64,000 bases of DNA from Hydrogenophaga sp. BPS33 (GTDB lineage: Bacteria; Pseudomonadota; Gammaproteobacteria; Burkholderiales; Burkholderiaceae_C), in assembly GCF_009859475.1 (NCBI RefSeq), contig NZ_CP044549.1:1674001-1738000 (forward strand), given 5' to 3'. The position numbers and the translations under genes were made by a program. This document shows, one piece after another, positions 26,332-35,037 of this stretch. Position 1 is the stretch's first letter. The number at the start of each line of letters is the position of its first letter. A model generated the notes under the pieces. That model did no database searches and was not told the DNA's origin. It saw only the letters and a program-made list of their open reading frames with translations.

Positions 26332-27495
26332 ATGCACGCCAAAACCTCTGCCGCTTTGCGTCCCGCTGCTTCGTTGGTGGTGGTGCGCCCCGCCGCCGCG
26401 GGCTCGGGACTGGAGCTGCTGTTGCTGCAGCGCGCTGAGCGCGGCGACCAGAACAGCGGCGCCTGGGTCTTTCCCGGCGGTCTGGTCGAGCGCGATGAGG
26501 CGAGGGCAGGCGCCTGCTGCGATGGTTTGGACGACATGGCTGCCAGTGCTCGGCTGGGTGTGCCGGCCGGTGGTCTCGATTTCTTCCTGGCCGCCGTGCG
26601 CGAGTGCTTCGAGGAAGCGGGTCTTCTGTTTGCCCGCGACGCGAACGGTGCGTCGGTCGCCATCGGCAAAGAACTCGAGACCGCGCGCGGCCCGCTGCGC
26701 GAACGCACGCTGGATTTCGCCACGTTTTGCGAGCGGGCGGGCCTGTCTCTCTCGATGGATGGTCTCTCCTACATGGCGCACTGGGTCACGCCCGTCGGCA
26801 TGCCCAAGCGCTTTGACACACGCTTCTTTCTGGCCGTCCAGCCGCCGGGGCAGATCGTCTCGCACGATGGTGTTGAAGTGGTGGACCATGTGTGGCTGTC
26901 ACCGGCGAGCATCCTCGCCGCTGGCAACGCGATGCGCTTGCTGCGTGTGACGCGGGCCATCATCGAATTTCTCTGCGGGTTCGAGGGTGTGGGCCCGCTG
27001 ATGCGATGGGCGCAGTCGGAGCGCGTGGTGCCGAGCGTGCACCCACGCCGATGCCGGGATGCCGATGGCCCGAGCACCGTGCTGCCGGGCCACCCTGCCT
27101 ACGACGAGCTGGGCCTGCTGGACCCGTTGGGCCTGGGCACAGCCGGGTGCACGCTGCGCCCGGGAGAGGCCGTGGACCTGTTGCCGGGCCTGCAGCGCCT
27201 GGCAGGCGAGGGCGAAGCGCCCCACCGGTACCGCATCGGGGTTGCCGATCCGGAGGGCGTCGACATCGAAGTGCATTTTGACGAACACGGTGAACCCTGC
27301 GCCACTTCCACGACCGGGCTTGAGCCCGTGCCGCTCGGCGATGGCAGACGCGCCTGGTTGCTGCGCGGCGTGGGCATTCTTTTTGCCGGCCCGTCGTTGC
27401 CACCCGGGGCACCGCTGCCGGAGGCCTTGCGCGGTGTGGTGCGGGCGGTTGCGCGCGGCCACGGCTTCCTGGCGTCCGTTGAATCGTTGCAATAA
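26332..27495 (+). CDS. NUDT19-like Nudix hydrolase with interrupted Nudix box
   Basis: 387 residues. The Nudix box is split: FPGGLVERDEA (about 46-56) and AVRECFEEAGLLF (about 87-99) are separated by some 30 residues. Such an insertion is known for mammalian NUDT19/RP2p, which hydrolyses CoA and acyl-CoAs. The rest is a mixed alpha/beta extension of unknown role. A CoA-handling role suits a region full of CoA-thioester enzymes. The TAA stop overlaps the ATG of the GntR gene (TAATG), so both are translated together. Confidence 0.85.
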   Translation: MHAKTSAALRPAASLVVVRPAAAGSGLELLLLQRAERGDQNSGAWVFPGGLVERDEARAGACCDGLDDMAASARLGVPAGGLDFFLAAVRECFEEAGLLFARDANGASVAIGKELETARGPLRERTLDFATFCERAGLSLSMDGLSYMAHWVTPVGMPKRFDTRFFLAVQPPGQIVSHDGVEVVDHVWLSPASILAAGNAMRLLRVTRAIIEFLCGFEGVGPLMRWAQSERVVPSVHPRRCRDADGPSTVLPGHPAYDELGLLDPLGLGTAGCTLRPGEAVDLLPGLQRLAGEGEAPHRYRIGVADPEGVDIEVHFDEHGEPCATSTTGLEPVPLGDGRRAWLLRGVGILFAGPSLPPGAPLPEALRGVVRAVARGHGFLASVESLQ

Positions 27496-28322
27496 TGGCT
27501 CTCATGCCCAACTTGCCCCGCCGCGCCAACAGCACGCCCGACAAACAACTCAAAGCCGCAGAACGCGTGGCCGCCGAGATCCGGCACCAGATCGTCGCCG
27601 GGCGGCTCAAGCCCGGGGACAAGCTGCACCCGGAGAACGTGCTGCAAGTCGAGTTCGAGATTTCTCGCCCGACCATGCGCGAGGCGCTGAGGCTGCTCGA
27701 GTCCGAATCGCTGATCAAGATCAGCCGCGGCAAGCACGGCGGCGCACGGGTCAGTGAGGTGGATGTGAGCGCCGTATCGCGCCAGGTCGGGGTGATGCTC
27801 CAGATTGCAGGCACCACCTTGCAAGACGTCTGGCTGGCGCGCACCATCATCGAGCCACCCGCGGCGGGGCTGCTCGCCCTGCGCTGCGAGGAGCACGTGT
27901 TGCACGAACTGGAAGCGAACATCGCGCAGGCCAAGGAGGCCGCCCGCACCGACCTGATCCGCTACGCCGACCTCAGCGCGGAGTTCTCGCTGCTGATCAC
28001 GCGCCATTGCGGCAACAACACGCTGCACCTGCTGGCCTCCTTGATCTACGACATCATCCGCCGCCAGCACGAGCACGTGACCGAACGCACCATCACGCGC
28101 ACCAGCGTCGACGCACTGCGCCAGGAAAGCATCAAGAGCCGGGAGACCGCGGTCGCGATGATGCGCAAAGGAAATTCTGCTGGCGTGCAGAAATTCTGGC
28201 TGCGGCACCTCGAACACATGCGCGACCTGGTGCTGGCCGCCTACGACGGCCCTGCCACCATTGATGTGCTCGCCACCGGCCGGCGGCCTCGGCCGGTGGG
28301 CAGCATGCGTAGGCCTACTTGA
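27495..28322 (+). CDS. GntR-family (FCD type) transcriptional regulator
   Basis: 275 residues. N-terminal winged helix (VAAEIRHQIVAGRLKPGDKLHPENVLQVEFEISRPTMREALRLLE, about residues 24-70), then an FCD all-helical ligand-binding domain with DVWLARTIIEPPAAGLLA and metal-type residues near LSAEFSLLITRHCGNN. Translationally coupled to the Nudix gene. Three nearby divergent promoters carry a common motif (23201-23247, 26289, 29386-29432), so it probably controls the surrounding CoA-transferase, lyase, ThDP-enzyme, receptor and hydratase genes. The last 8 bp overlap the convergent Bug gene. Confidence 0.92.
   Translation: MALMPNLPRRANSTPDKQLKAAERVAAEIRHQIVAGRLKPGDKLHPENVLQVEFEISRPTMREALRLLESESLIKISRGKHGGARVSEVDVSAVSRQVGVMLQIAGTTLQDVWLARTIIEPPAAGLLALRCEEHVLHELEANIAQAKEAARTDLIRYADLSAEFSLLITRHCGNNTLHLLASLIYDIIRRQHEHVTERTITRTSVDALRQESIKSRETAVAMMRKGNSAGVQKFWLRHLEHMRDLVLAAYDGPATIDVLATGRRPRPVGSMRRPT
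28273..28299. repeat. hairpin at the end of the GntR gene
   Basis: CCACCGGCC (28273-28281) pairs with GGCCGGTGG (28291-28299) across a 9-base loop, inside the last codons of the GntR gene and just before the convergent stop codons. It may slow read-through but has no U-tract. Confidence 0.4.
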
Positions 28323-29346
28323 AGGTCCCAAGCCTTTTCGCCAGCGCGCCGGCCTTTTCGTATTCGGACTTGAGGTCGGCCGCGAACTGAACGTTGCTGA
28401 CGGCCAAGGGCTGTGCTCCCTGAGCCGCGAGCTTGGTCTGCACCTCCGGCACACCCATCGCTTGGTGGATCATGTCGGCCAGCACCGCAATCACCGGCTC
28501 GGGCGTTTTGGCCGGTGCGACGAAACCGTACCAGACCGGCGTGGGCGAATAGCCCCGCACCGAAGGTTCTTCGGTGATCGCCGGCACGTCGGGCAAGAGC
28601 GGCGAGCGCCGCTGGTCCAGCACGGCGACCGCGGTCGCGCGACCCGACTGGATGTGCTGCGACACCAACGGCACAACGACGGGGAAAACCGTGAGCGTGC
28701 CACCAATCAGGTCCGTCATCGCCTGCGAAGTGCTCTTGTAGGGGATTTCAGGAATATCCAGTTTCGCCGCCTGTTTGAAGAGCTCCATCTCCTGCTGGCT
28801 GATGGTGCCAGGGCCTGACGAACCGTAGTTGAGCTTGCCCGGGTTGGCGTGCGTATACGCCACGAACTCCTTCACGGTCTTGATCTTCAGGCTGGGCGAC
28901 ACCGCCAGCACCAGCGGAATCACGGCCACCTTGGCCACCGGGACAAAGTCGTTGACCGGGTGGTAGGGCGGATTCGAACTTTGACTGGGAACGATCACCA
29001 TCGGATTGGCCGCGATCAAGATCGTGTAGCCATCCGGCGCGGCCTTGGCCACTGCCTGGGTACCGATGAGGCTGCCGCCGCCTTCCCGGTTTTCCACGAT
29101 CACGCTCTTGCCCGTTTTGTCGGTGATGCTCTGCGCAATCACGCGGGCGATCACATCGCTTCCAGTGCCGGCCGAGTACGGAACCACGATGCGAATGGGT
29201 CTGTTGGGGAAGTCGTTCTGCGCCAGTACGGTGTGTGGCCAAACCGCCAGTGCGGTGGCTGCCGCAGTGGCCGCCAGCACCCTGCGGCGCATGGATGAAA
29301 GCCCGTTTTCATCCATGCGGAATTTCGACTCGCGGTCTTGGCTCAT
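28315..29346 (-). CDS. Bug/TctC-type periplasmic substrate-binding protein
   Basis: 343 residues as drawn; the methionine at residue 19 (MRRRVLAATAAATALAV) begins a typical signal peptide ending at VLA-QND, so the real start may be there, or at residue 11. Family motifs: IRIVVPYSAGTGSDVIARVIA, VIVENREGGGSLIGTQAVAKA, LNYGSSGPGTISQQEMELF. Its promoter region carries the tandem candidate GntR sites, shared with the divergent hydratase gene. Confidence 0.9.
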   Translation of the reverse strand: MSQDRESKFRMDENGLSSMRRRVLAATAAATALAVWPHTVLAQNDFPNRPIRIVVPYSAGTGSDVIARVIAQSITDKTGKSVIVENREGGGSLIGTQAVAKAAPDGYTILIAANPMVIVPSQSSNPPYHPVNDFVPVAKVAVIPLVLAVSPSLKIKTVKEFVAYTHANPGKLNYGSSGPGTISQQEMELFKQAAKLDIPEIPYKSTSQAMTDLIGGTLTVFPVVVPLVSQHIQSGRATAVAVLDQRRSPLLPDVPAITEEPSVRGYSPTPVWYGFVAPAKTPEPVIAVLADMIHQAMGVPEVQTKLAAQGAQPLAVSNVQFAADLKSEYEKAGALAKRLGTFK

Positions 29347-29385
29347 CCTTGTCTCCTTGTGCGGTCCGCGGCGCGGACCATGTTT

Positions 29386-29432
29386 AAATATCTACCCATT
29401 ATTCATGGACAGTTTAAATAGTCAACCATTAA
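29386..29432. promoter_or_regulatory. two direct repeats 30 bp apart, candidate GntR operator
   Basis: AAATATCTACCCATTAT (29386) and AAATAGTCAACCATTAA (29416) repeat the pair found at 23201/23231 with the same 30-bp register and the same orientation. The site lies between the minus Bug gene and the plus hydratase gene. Confidence 0.65.
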
Positions 29433-29529
29433 GAGTGCCGTGGCCCGCAGCCGATCGACGCCAGGCACCCGTGTTGGCGCGCCGCGCGCAATAGCATTGA
29501 TCTTTTGCCCCTTTGAAAGACGCATCCAC

Positions 29530-30480
29530 ATGAAAAACACCCTCTCTTTGGCCGAGCAACTGACAGGATTTGTGGGCCGCCAAGGTGCGGCCATGGTGTC
29601 GCCGGACCCGGTCAACCCGGCCATGATTCGCCATTGGTGTGCCGCGTTGGGCGATGAGAATCCGACCTATGCCGAGACCGGCACCGCGCCTGCGGCGATG
29701 CTGCAAGTCTGGACGATGCCGGGCTGGAAGCCCGTCTCGCCGGGCCCGGACGCGGTGGCCGACCTGTATGCCTGTCTGGATGCACGAGGTTACACATCGA
29801 TCGTGGCGACCGACAGTGAGCAAGACTACTTGCGCCCACTGCGACACGGCGAGACTGTCACCGCCACCAAGACGATCGTTTCGATCTCCGACGAGAAAAC
29901 CACCGGATTGGGGCGGGGCTTTTTCATCACCTCGCACATCGACGTCGTCGACGCGCGGGGCGATCTGGTGGGTCGACAGCTGCATCGGGTTTTGAAGTTC
30001 AAACCCCCGCAGACGCCCATTGTCGCGCCGACGACGGCACCGGCAGCCGCACCCGTCGCTGCGCCGCCCGCGCAGCGGCAGCAGCTTCCTCGCTGGTCCA
30101 TCGCGCTGGACCGCAGCACCATCGTGGCCACCGCCATTGCCACGCGCGACTACCAACCTGTTCATCACGACCCGGACCATGCCCGTCGCAGCGGCTCTCA
30201 GGACATCTTCATGAACATCTTGACCACGCAGGGCCTCGTGGCACGGTTTGTCCTGGATTGGGCCGGGGCGGGCGCAGTGCTCAGGCGCACCGCCATCCGG
30301 CTCGGCGCCAGCAACTATCCCGGAGACACCATGGAGATGAGCGGCGAGGTGTTGTCGCGCCACCCTGCGGCGGGCGGCGGGGAAGACGTCGAAGTGGGAG
30401 TGCGCGGACGCAATCGGTTGGGCGACCACGTCAAGGGGGCCGCCGTGGTGACGATCCCACCGGCGAAGGCGGCACCGTGA
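29530..30480 (+). CDS. double-hotdog MaoC-type enoyl-CoA hydratase
   Basis: 316 residues from ATG 29530, although the frame is open from 29440. Residues 1-160 are a MaoC_dehydrat_N-type hotdog (EQLTGFVGRQGAAMVSPDPV ... RPLRHGETV). A Pro/Ala-rich linker (about 160-185) precedes a second MaoC hotdog with ATRDYQPVHHDPDHAR, the hydratase-2 motif with catalytic Asp and His. The first half resembles the N-terminal part of the gene at 49040, and the second half the gene at 51092. It would hydrate an enoyl-CoA. Divergent from the Bug receptor gene. Confidence 0.88.
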   Translation: MKNTLSLAEQLTGFVGRQGAAMVSPDPVNPAMIRHWCAALGDENPTYAETGTAPAAMLQVWTMPGWKPVSPGPDAVADLYACLDARGYTSIVATDSEQDYLRPLRHGETVTATKTIVSISDEKTTGLGRGFFITSHIDVVDARGDLVGRQLHRVLKFKPPQTPIVAPTTAPAAAPVAAPPAQRQQLPRWSIALDRSTIVATAIATRDYQPVHHDPDHARRSGSQDIFMNILTTQGLVARFVLDWAGAGAVLRRTAIRLGASNYPGDTMEMSGEVLSRHPAAGGGEDVEVGVRGRNRLGDHVKGAAVVTIPPAKAAP

Positions 30481-30571
30481 AGCCCAAGCGACCGCAGCAC
30501 CAACGCCGCGTCACAAACACGCCAAGACTTTCTCGACCACGCTGCGCACCCACGCGCAGCGCCATCGACGC

Positions 30572-31696
30572 TCACTGAGCAGGCGAGCCCCGTACGCCGC
30601 GCGCTGCGGTGCCGAGTTCGTCCAGGATCTCGCGCGTGTGCTCGCCCAGCGCTGGCACTCCGCGCGACAGGCCGCTGCCCTGTCCATCAAACAGAACTGG
30701 CTGGCGGATATGGCGCTGACCTTCGTGCTCCACGACCAGACCGCGCGCCTGCACCTGCGGGTGGTTGAGCACACCGTCTCCTCGTTGCACCGGCGCGAAC
30801 GCAATGCCCGCAGTGGTCAATTGCTCGCACAAGGCGTCCAGGGTTCGGGTTCGAATGGCGTCTCGCAAACGGGGCACGATCTCTGCCCGTCGTTCGCTGC
30901 GCACGGCATCGCCCAATACGGCCAGTTCATTCAGTTCAAGAATGCCGCAGAGCGCCGCCCACATATGGTCTTCGCCGGCGATGCTCAGCGTGAGTTGTCC
31001 GCCGTTTGCCGTGGCGAACACGCCGTAGCCCGGGTCTTCCGGCGGCAGCGGGCGCACCGGCAGCTGGTTCATGCCCGGCACCAGGAAGGGCGTCATCCAG
31101 CTGACCATGGCATCGAGCATGGACACGTCCACGCTGCATCCGTCGCCGTTCTTGTTCCGTCCGACCAGCGCAGTGGCCACGCTCAATGCGGCAAACATGC
31201 CCGACGCGATGTCCGCCAGCGGCAAGACGGGCAGCGTGGCTGTTTCCTCGCGGCCCGAAGGCACGCTCACCATGCCCGCCACCGCCTGGATGCTCAGATC
31301 GTGGCCGGCCACTGCGGCCATTGGCCCGGTCTGGCCGAACGATGAGATCGAGACATAGATCAGCGAGGGCTTGCGTGCGCGCAAGGCCTTCGAGTCCAGG
31401 CCGAGGCGCCCCATGACGCCGGGACGAAAGCCCTCCATCACCACGTCCGCCGTGTCGACGAGTTCCAGAAATCGGGCGCGTTCGCTGGGCGACTTAAGGT
31501 CCAGCGCGATCGAGCGCTTGTTGCGGCCGAGCGAGGCGAACAGCCCGGGATGCCGACGCGTGGGGTCACCGCTTTCCGGGCGTTCCACGAGGATGACATC
31601 GGCGCCCAGATCAGCGAGCAGCAAGGTGGCGTAAGGGCCCGGGTACTGTTCTGCCAAGCTGAGGACACGCACGCCAGCGAGAGGAGGCGACGCCAT
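30572..31696 (-). CDS. family III CoA-transferase / alpha-methylacyl-CoA racemase-like
   Basis: 374 residues. Start VRVLSLAEQYPGPYATLLLADLG and GRNKRSIALDLKSPSE are family signatures. GHDLSIQAVAG and PLADIASGMFAAL place a His and an Asp 30 residues apart, as in alpha-methylacyl-CoA racemases, although the motif after the Asp (IASG rather than FGGG) is less racemase-like. Racemase or CoA-transferase therefore both remain open. Single gene, divergent from an enoyl-CoA hydratase gene across a 160-bp AT-rich promoter region. Confidence 0.85.
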   Translation of the reverse strand: MASPPLAGVRVLSLAEQYPGPYATLLLADLGADVILVERPESGDPTRRHPGLFASLGRNKRSIALDLKSPSERARFLELVDTADVVMEGFRPGVMGRLGLDSKALRARKPSLIYVSISSFGQTGPMAAVAGHDLSIQAVAGMVSVPSGREETATLPVLPLADIASGMFAALSVATALVGRNKNGDGCSVDVSMLDAMVSWMTPFLVPGMNQLPVRPLPPEDPGYGVFATANGGQLTLSIAGEDHMWAALCGILELNELAVLGDAVRSERRAEIVPRLRDAIRTRTLDALCEQLTTAGIAFAPVQRGDGVLNHPQVQARGLVVEHEGQRHIRQPVLFDGQGSGLSRGVPALGEHTREILDELGTAARGVRGSPAQ

Positions 31697-31856
31697 GGAT
31701 GAGCTCCTTGCTTTCTTGTTGGGATGTAATGGTACTTGTGAGTATACTATTTATACCGATAGGAGGTAATAAGTGCAGGAGTCGACCTTTTCAGCATGCC
31801 AGTCGCGAGTCGCCCGTCCTGTCCGCCTTCGGCATAGCTAAACGGAGACATCCTCT
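31697..31856. promoter_or_regulatory. divergent promoter region with GTATA dyad
   Basis: An AT-rich patch contains GTATA at 31742-31746 and TATAC at 31752-31756, followed by CCGATAGGAGG. It lies between the racemase-like gene (minus) and the enoyl-CoA hydratase gene (plus) and probably serves both. I see no copy of the candidate GntR motif here. Confidence 0.35.
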
Positions 31857-32621
31857 ATGACACAAGAAGTTCTGGTCGAGCATGACGGCGGCATGGTCGT
31901 TGTCACCATCAACCGTCCGGGTCAAAAAAATGCCGTGAACCGAGCGGTGTCCTACGGCGTGTGCGCGGCTTTCGACGCGATGGACGAACGCGACGATCTG
32001 CACATTGGCATTCTCACCGGCGCCGGTGGCAATTTCTGCGCCGGCATGGACCTCAAGGCCTTCTTGGCTGGGGAGTCGCCGCGAGTGGAAGGGCGCGGTT
32101 TCCTGGGCATTGCGTTCATTCCGCCACGCAAGCCACTGATCGCCGCCGTCGAAGGCTACGCGCTGGCGGGTGGATTTGAATCGGTCCTGGCCTGCGATCT
32201 CGTCGTGGCGGCTCGCGATGCAAAGTTTGGCTTGCCCGAGGTCAAACGCGGCCTGGCCGCCGCTTCTGGTGGGCTGCTGCGCTTGCCACGCCTGATTCCG
32301 CAGCGCATCGCGATGGAGATCGCGCTGACCGGCGACCACATTTCCGCCGAACGCCTTTTCCAGTACGGCCTGATCAATGCCCTGGTGGAGCCGGGCCAGG
32401 CACTGGAGCAGGCCAAGCAACTGGCCCGTCGCATCCTCGTGAATGCGCCGCTGTCGGTAGCCGCGAGCAAACGCGTCATCGTCGAACAGCGCGACTGGCC
32501 GATTGCCACGATGTTTGATTCCCAGGACGCCATCACTACCGCTGTGCTGGCCTCTGAGGATGCGCGTGAGGGCGCGCGTGCTTTTGCCGAGCGGCGCACA
32601 CCGCGCTGGCAAAGCCGGTGA
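31857..32621 (+). CDS. enoyl-CoA hydratase / crotonase family protein
   Basis: 254 residues. Oxyanion-hole segments GAGGNFCAGMDLKAF and EGYALAGGFESVLACDL are conserved; the acid/base Glu positions are occupied (GFES and GLPEVKRGL). Close relative of the protein at 46179 (shared VNRAVSYGVC, GAGGNFCAGMDLKAFL). Would add water to a 2-enoyl-CoA or perform another crotonase reaction. Single gene, convergent with the CoA-transferase/hydrolase gene across a strong inverted repeat. Confidence 0.92.
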   Translation: MTQEVLVEHDGGMVVVTINRPGQKNAVNRAVSYGVCAAFDAMDERDDLHIGILTGAGGNFCAGMDLKAFLAGESPRVEGRGFLGIAFIPPRKPLIAAVEGYALAGGFESVLACDLVVAARDAKFGLPEVKRGLAAASGGLLRLPRLIPQRIAMEIALTGDHISAERLFQYGLINALVEPGQALEQAKQLARRILVNAPLSVAASKRVIVEQRDWPIATMFDSQDAITTAVLASEDAREGARAFAERRTPRWQSR

Positions 32622-32626
32622 TCTTG

Positions 32627-32666
32627 GTAGGCTGATACAGCCCACTGGTGGGCCGTATCAGCCTAC
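32627..32666. terminator. 40-bp near-perfect inverted repeat between convergent genes
   Basis: Two 19-bp arms (32627-32645 and 32648-32666) with one mismatch and a 2-base gap. It starts 5 bases after the hydratase stop and includes the stop codon of the convergent gene. Its position suggests a bidirectional terminator or cruciform; there is no U-run, so a conventional intrinsic terminator is not certain. Confidence 0.6.
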
Positions 32667-33877
32667 TGGGGCGCGCCACTCTGCAGCAGAAGGCCCCGTG
32701 TCTGCGGATGCGCGACGTTCGCGATCAATGCACGTCGCTCCTGGAGCGTGGTGGCGCGTATGTCCGCCGCACCGTGTTCGGTGACGATCACGTCGACATC
32801 GCTTTGCGCCGAGGTGACGTAGGTGCAACGCGGCACGATGCGGCTCTTCGCACCGCGCCCCGTGGTGGCCGGCATCGCGAGAATCGCGAGCCCACTTTCC
32901 GAGCGGCGCGCGGCCCGGAAGTAGTCGGTCTGGCCACCGACCGCGCCCACATAACGTTCGCCCAGGAACTCCGCGTTCACCTGGCCGCACAGGTCGACCT
33001 CGATCGCCGAATTGATCGCCATCAACGGCGACCCGGGAATGGGCAGGACGAGCTGCGTTGCCGGGGCGAAGCCGAGGCCGCCCTCGCGCGACAAAGAGGC
33101 GTAGAGCGATGAACTGCCGACCACCAGGGCCGTGAGGCACGCATCCGGGGTGGTGTCGAGGGCGCCGCTGTCCAGCAGATCCAGATACCAATCGCCCACC
33201 AGACCCGACCGAATCTTGAGGTCCCGGCGCTGCTTCAGCGCACCGGCCACCGCGCCCGCAAGGCCACCGATGCCGAGTTGCAGCGTCGCGCCATCGGGCA
33301 CCAGGCTTGCAACGTGGCGCGCGACCTGCCGTTGCACCTCGGTAGGCTCCTCGGCGGGCGATTCGAGCAAGGCGTCGTCGCTCTCGCGGGCCACCACCAC
33401 GCGGCTGCTGTGCAAGCGGCCAACGCCGCGCGTCATCGGCATGTTGGCATTCACCTCCACCACCACGACACGCGCTACCTGCACGGCGTCCCACACGTAG
33501 TCCAGCGTACAGCCCAGGCTGTGGTAGCCGCCGGCATCGGCAGGAGACACCTGCAGCAGCACCACATCCACCGGCAGTTTTCGTGAGGCGATGAAGGACG
33601 ACAACTGCGGCAGCGAGGCCGGCATCACCCGTGCGCGTTGGCGAGCCACCAGCTTGCCCACGGTGCCCAGGCCGCAATAGGTGCTCACGCGCACGGCGTC
33701 GGGCACGTCGCCTCCCCAGGCCGGGTTGAGCGAGAGGCCGCAGAACACGTTCACTGAACCCAGACGTGGCGCCAGTTGGAAGAGCTCTGCGATCAGGCCG
33801 ACCGGTTCGCCAGCGGCCTGGCCCACGGCGATGTGGTCGTCCGGGCGGATCAACTCGGCCAAACGTGAGGACGTCAT
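32663..33877 (-). CDS. acetyl-CoA hydrolase / 4-hydroxybutyrate CoA-transferase family protein (class I)
   Basis: 404 residues from ATG 33877; a TTG six codons upstream is a weaker start. Motifs: LIRPDDHIAVGQAAGEP at the start, VEVNANMPMTRG, DGATLQLGIGGLAGAV, and the catalytic region INSAIEVDLCGQVNAE with its conserved Glu, then TEHGAADIRATTLQERRALIANVAHP. This class forms a glutamyl-CoA intermediate and moves CoA between acetate-like acids. Last gene of a five-gene minus operon beginning with an acyl-CoA ligase. Confidence 0.9.
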   Translation of the reverse strand: MTSSRLAELIRPDDHIAVGQAAGEPVGLIAELFQLAPRLGSVNVFCGLSLNPAWGGDVPDAVRVSTYCGLGTVGKLVARQRARVMPASLPQLSSFIASRKLPVDVVLLQVSPADAGGYHSLGCTLDYVWDAVQVARVVVVEVNANMPMTRGVGRLHSSRVVVARESDDALLESPAEEPTEVQRQVARHVASLVPDGATLQLGIGGLAGAVAGALKQRRDLKIRSGLVGDWYLDLLDSGALDTTPDACLTALVVGSSSLYASLSREGGLGFAPATQLVLPIPGSPLMAINSAIEVDLCGQVNAEFLGERYVGAVGGQTDYFRAARRSESGLAILAMPATTGRGAKSRIVPRCTYVTSAQSDVDVIVTEHGAADIRATTLQERRALIANVAHPQTRGLLLQSGAPQ

Positions 33878-33908
33878 GCGGTACCTGTCCGGCAAAGAGC
33901 CAACGCCT

Positions 33909-35033
33909 TCATGATGGCGATTTGAGCTGCAGATGTTCCGGCAGCTTGCCCGCGATGGTGAGGGTCATGCTGCCCATGCCTTCGCTGACTTCGCCGTCGA
34001 AGTCGGCCACCAGGCCCACGGGCTGGATGCGGTGCCAGTGGTCCTTCTGCGTGCCATCGGGATAGCCGATCTTCGAGGCGTGCGAGACGTCCCACACATC
34101 CGACTCCAGGTGGCTTTCAGCGCGGTACGCACCCAGACCCTTGCCGTCGTTGTAGCCACCGCTATAGCCCAGGCCCTGCATGGCAATGGAGGAGCCGCGC
34201 GCATCGGCGCTTACGCGCAGCAGCCGACCATCGTCGAAGGTCACTTTGAGGCCGGCGCGGCGAAACCGCCGCGTGCCTTCGTGCAAGTCCACCTCGAGTT
34301 CGATCTTCGTCGCGTGGTGCATCGCTTGCGTGCGTCGGTCGGTGACCACGCCGGTGGTGTAAGGCACATCATCGCCCCGGCCCGAGAACAGCAGCGAGCC
34401 GCTCATGGTGTCGGTGGAGAAGAAGAGGAAGGACATCACGTGGCCCTTTTCGGCAAGAGCCACCTTGGGCCCCGTGACAGGTTCGGGCACGCCCATGCCG
34501 CGCCGCACACCCCAGGAGTGGTCGCGACACGCCCACCACCGATCGATCTCGATGCGTTTGCCCTCGACCTCCAGCCAGCCACTGGCCACGCCGATCTGGT
34601 CGAAGCGCCGGTAGTCCTCCACGGTTCTGCTTTGCAGCCGGGTGTAGTGCGGATGCTCTTCGTGCGCGGGTTCGACGCATTCCCAACGGATGTCGCCATG
34701 CAGTGCGTGCTCGCCCGGTGCGATGCTGATGTCGAACGACTTCAGCGCTTCCACCAGCCGGATGCGCAGAGGTCCACACACGGTTTCGATGTCGCCTTTG
34801 AGCGCGCGCGACACCCGCAGGTTGTATTGCCGTCCGTCGACGACCATCACCGCGCCGCCGTCCATCACGCCCATGTTGCGGTAGGCACCCATCGTGATCT
34901 GGATCGCCACGCGGCCGTCCGAAGAATAGATGGCGAACCAGTAGCGGTCGAACCAGCGCGGATCGCTGGTCCAGACGTGATCGAAGGTGGTGGGCAACTG
35001 GTGCCAGAGCGTGTCGTCGAGCGAGGTCAGCAT
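33909..35033 (-). CDS. CrtC/hydroxyneurosporene-synthase-like (DUF7064-type) protein
   Basis: 374 residues from the ATG at 35033, 4 bp after the stop of the preceding gene; the frame upstream is proline-rich and overlaps that gene. Lipocalin-like beta-rich protein with many Trp and aromatic residues; RWWACRDHSWGVRRGMG is the most conserved stretch, similar to proteins related to carotenoid 1,2-hydratase (CrtC). No signal peptide. CrtC adds water to isolated isoprenoid double bonds, so an isoprenoid substrate is tempting. The function here is unproven; family recognition is from the DHSWG pattern and length. Confidence 0.75.
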   Translation of the reverse strand: MLTSLDDTLWHQLPTTFDHVWTSDPRWFDRYWFAIYSSDGRVAIQITMGAYRNMGVMDGGAVMVVDGRQYNLRVSRALKGDIETVCGPLRIRLVEALKSFDISIAPGEHALHGDIRWECVEPAHEEHPHYTRLQSRTVEDYRRFDQIGVASGWLEVEGKRIEIDRWWACRDHSWGVRRGMGVPEPVTGPKVALAEKGHVMSFLFFSTDTMSGSLLFSGRGDDVPYTTGVVTDRRTQAMHHATKIELEVDLHEGTRRFRRAGLKVTFDDGRLLRVSADARGSSIAMQGLGYSGGYNDGKGLGAYRAESHLESDVWDVSHASKIGYPDGTQKDHWHRIQPVGLVADFDGEVSEGMGSMTLTIAGKLPEHLQLKSPS

Positions 35034-35037
35034 GGGT

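Noticed and set aside
24631..26889. 752-codon open frame on the minus strand across the ThDP gene
   Set aside because: It is the out-of-frame shadow of the ThDP gene (24570-26246); the translation is Arg/Gly-rich without domains.
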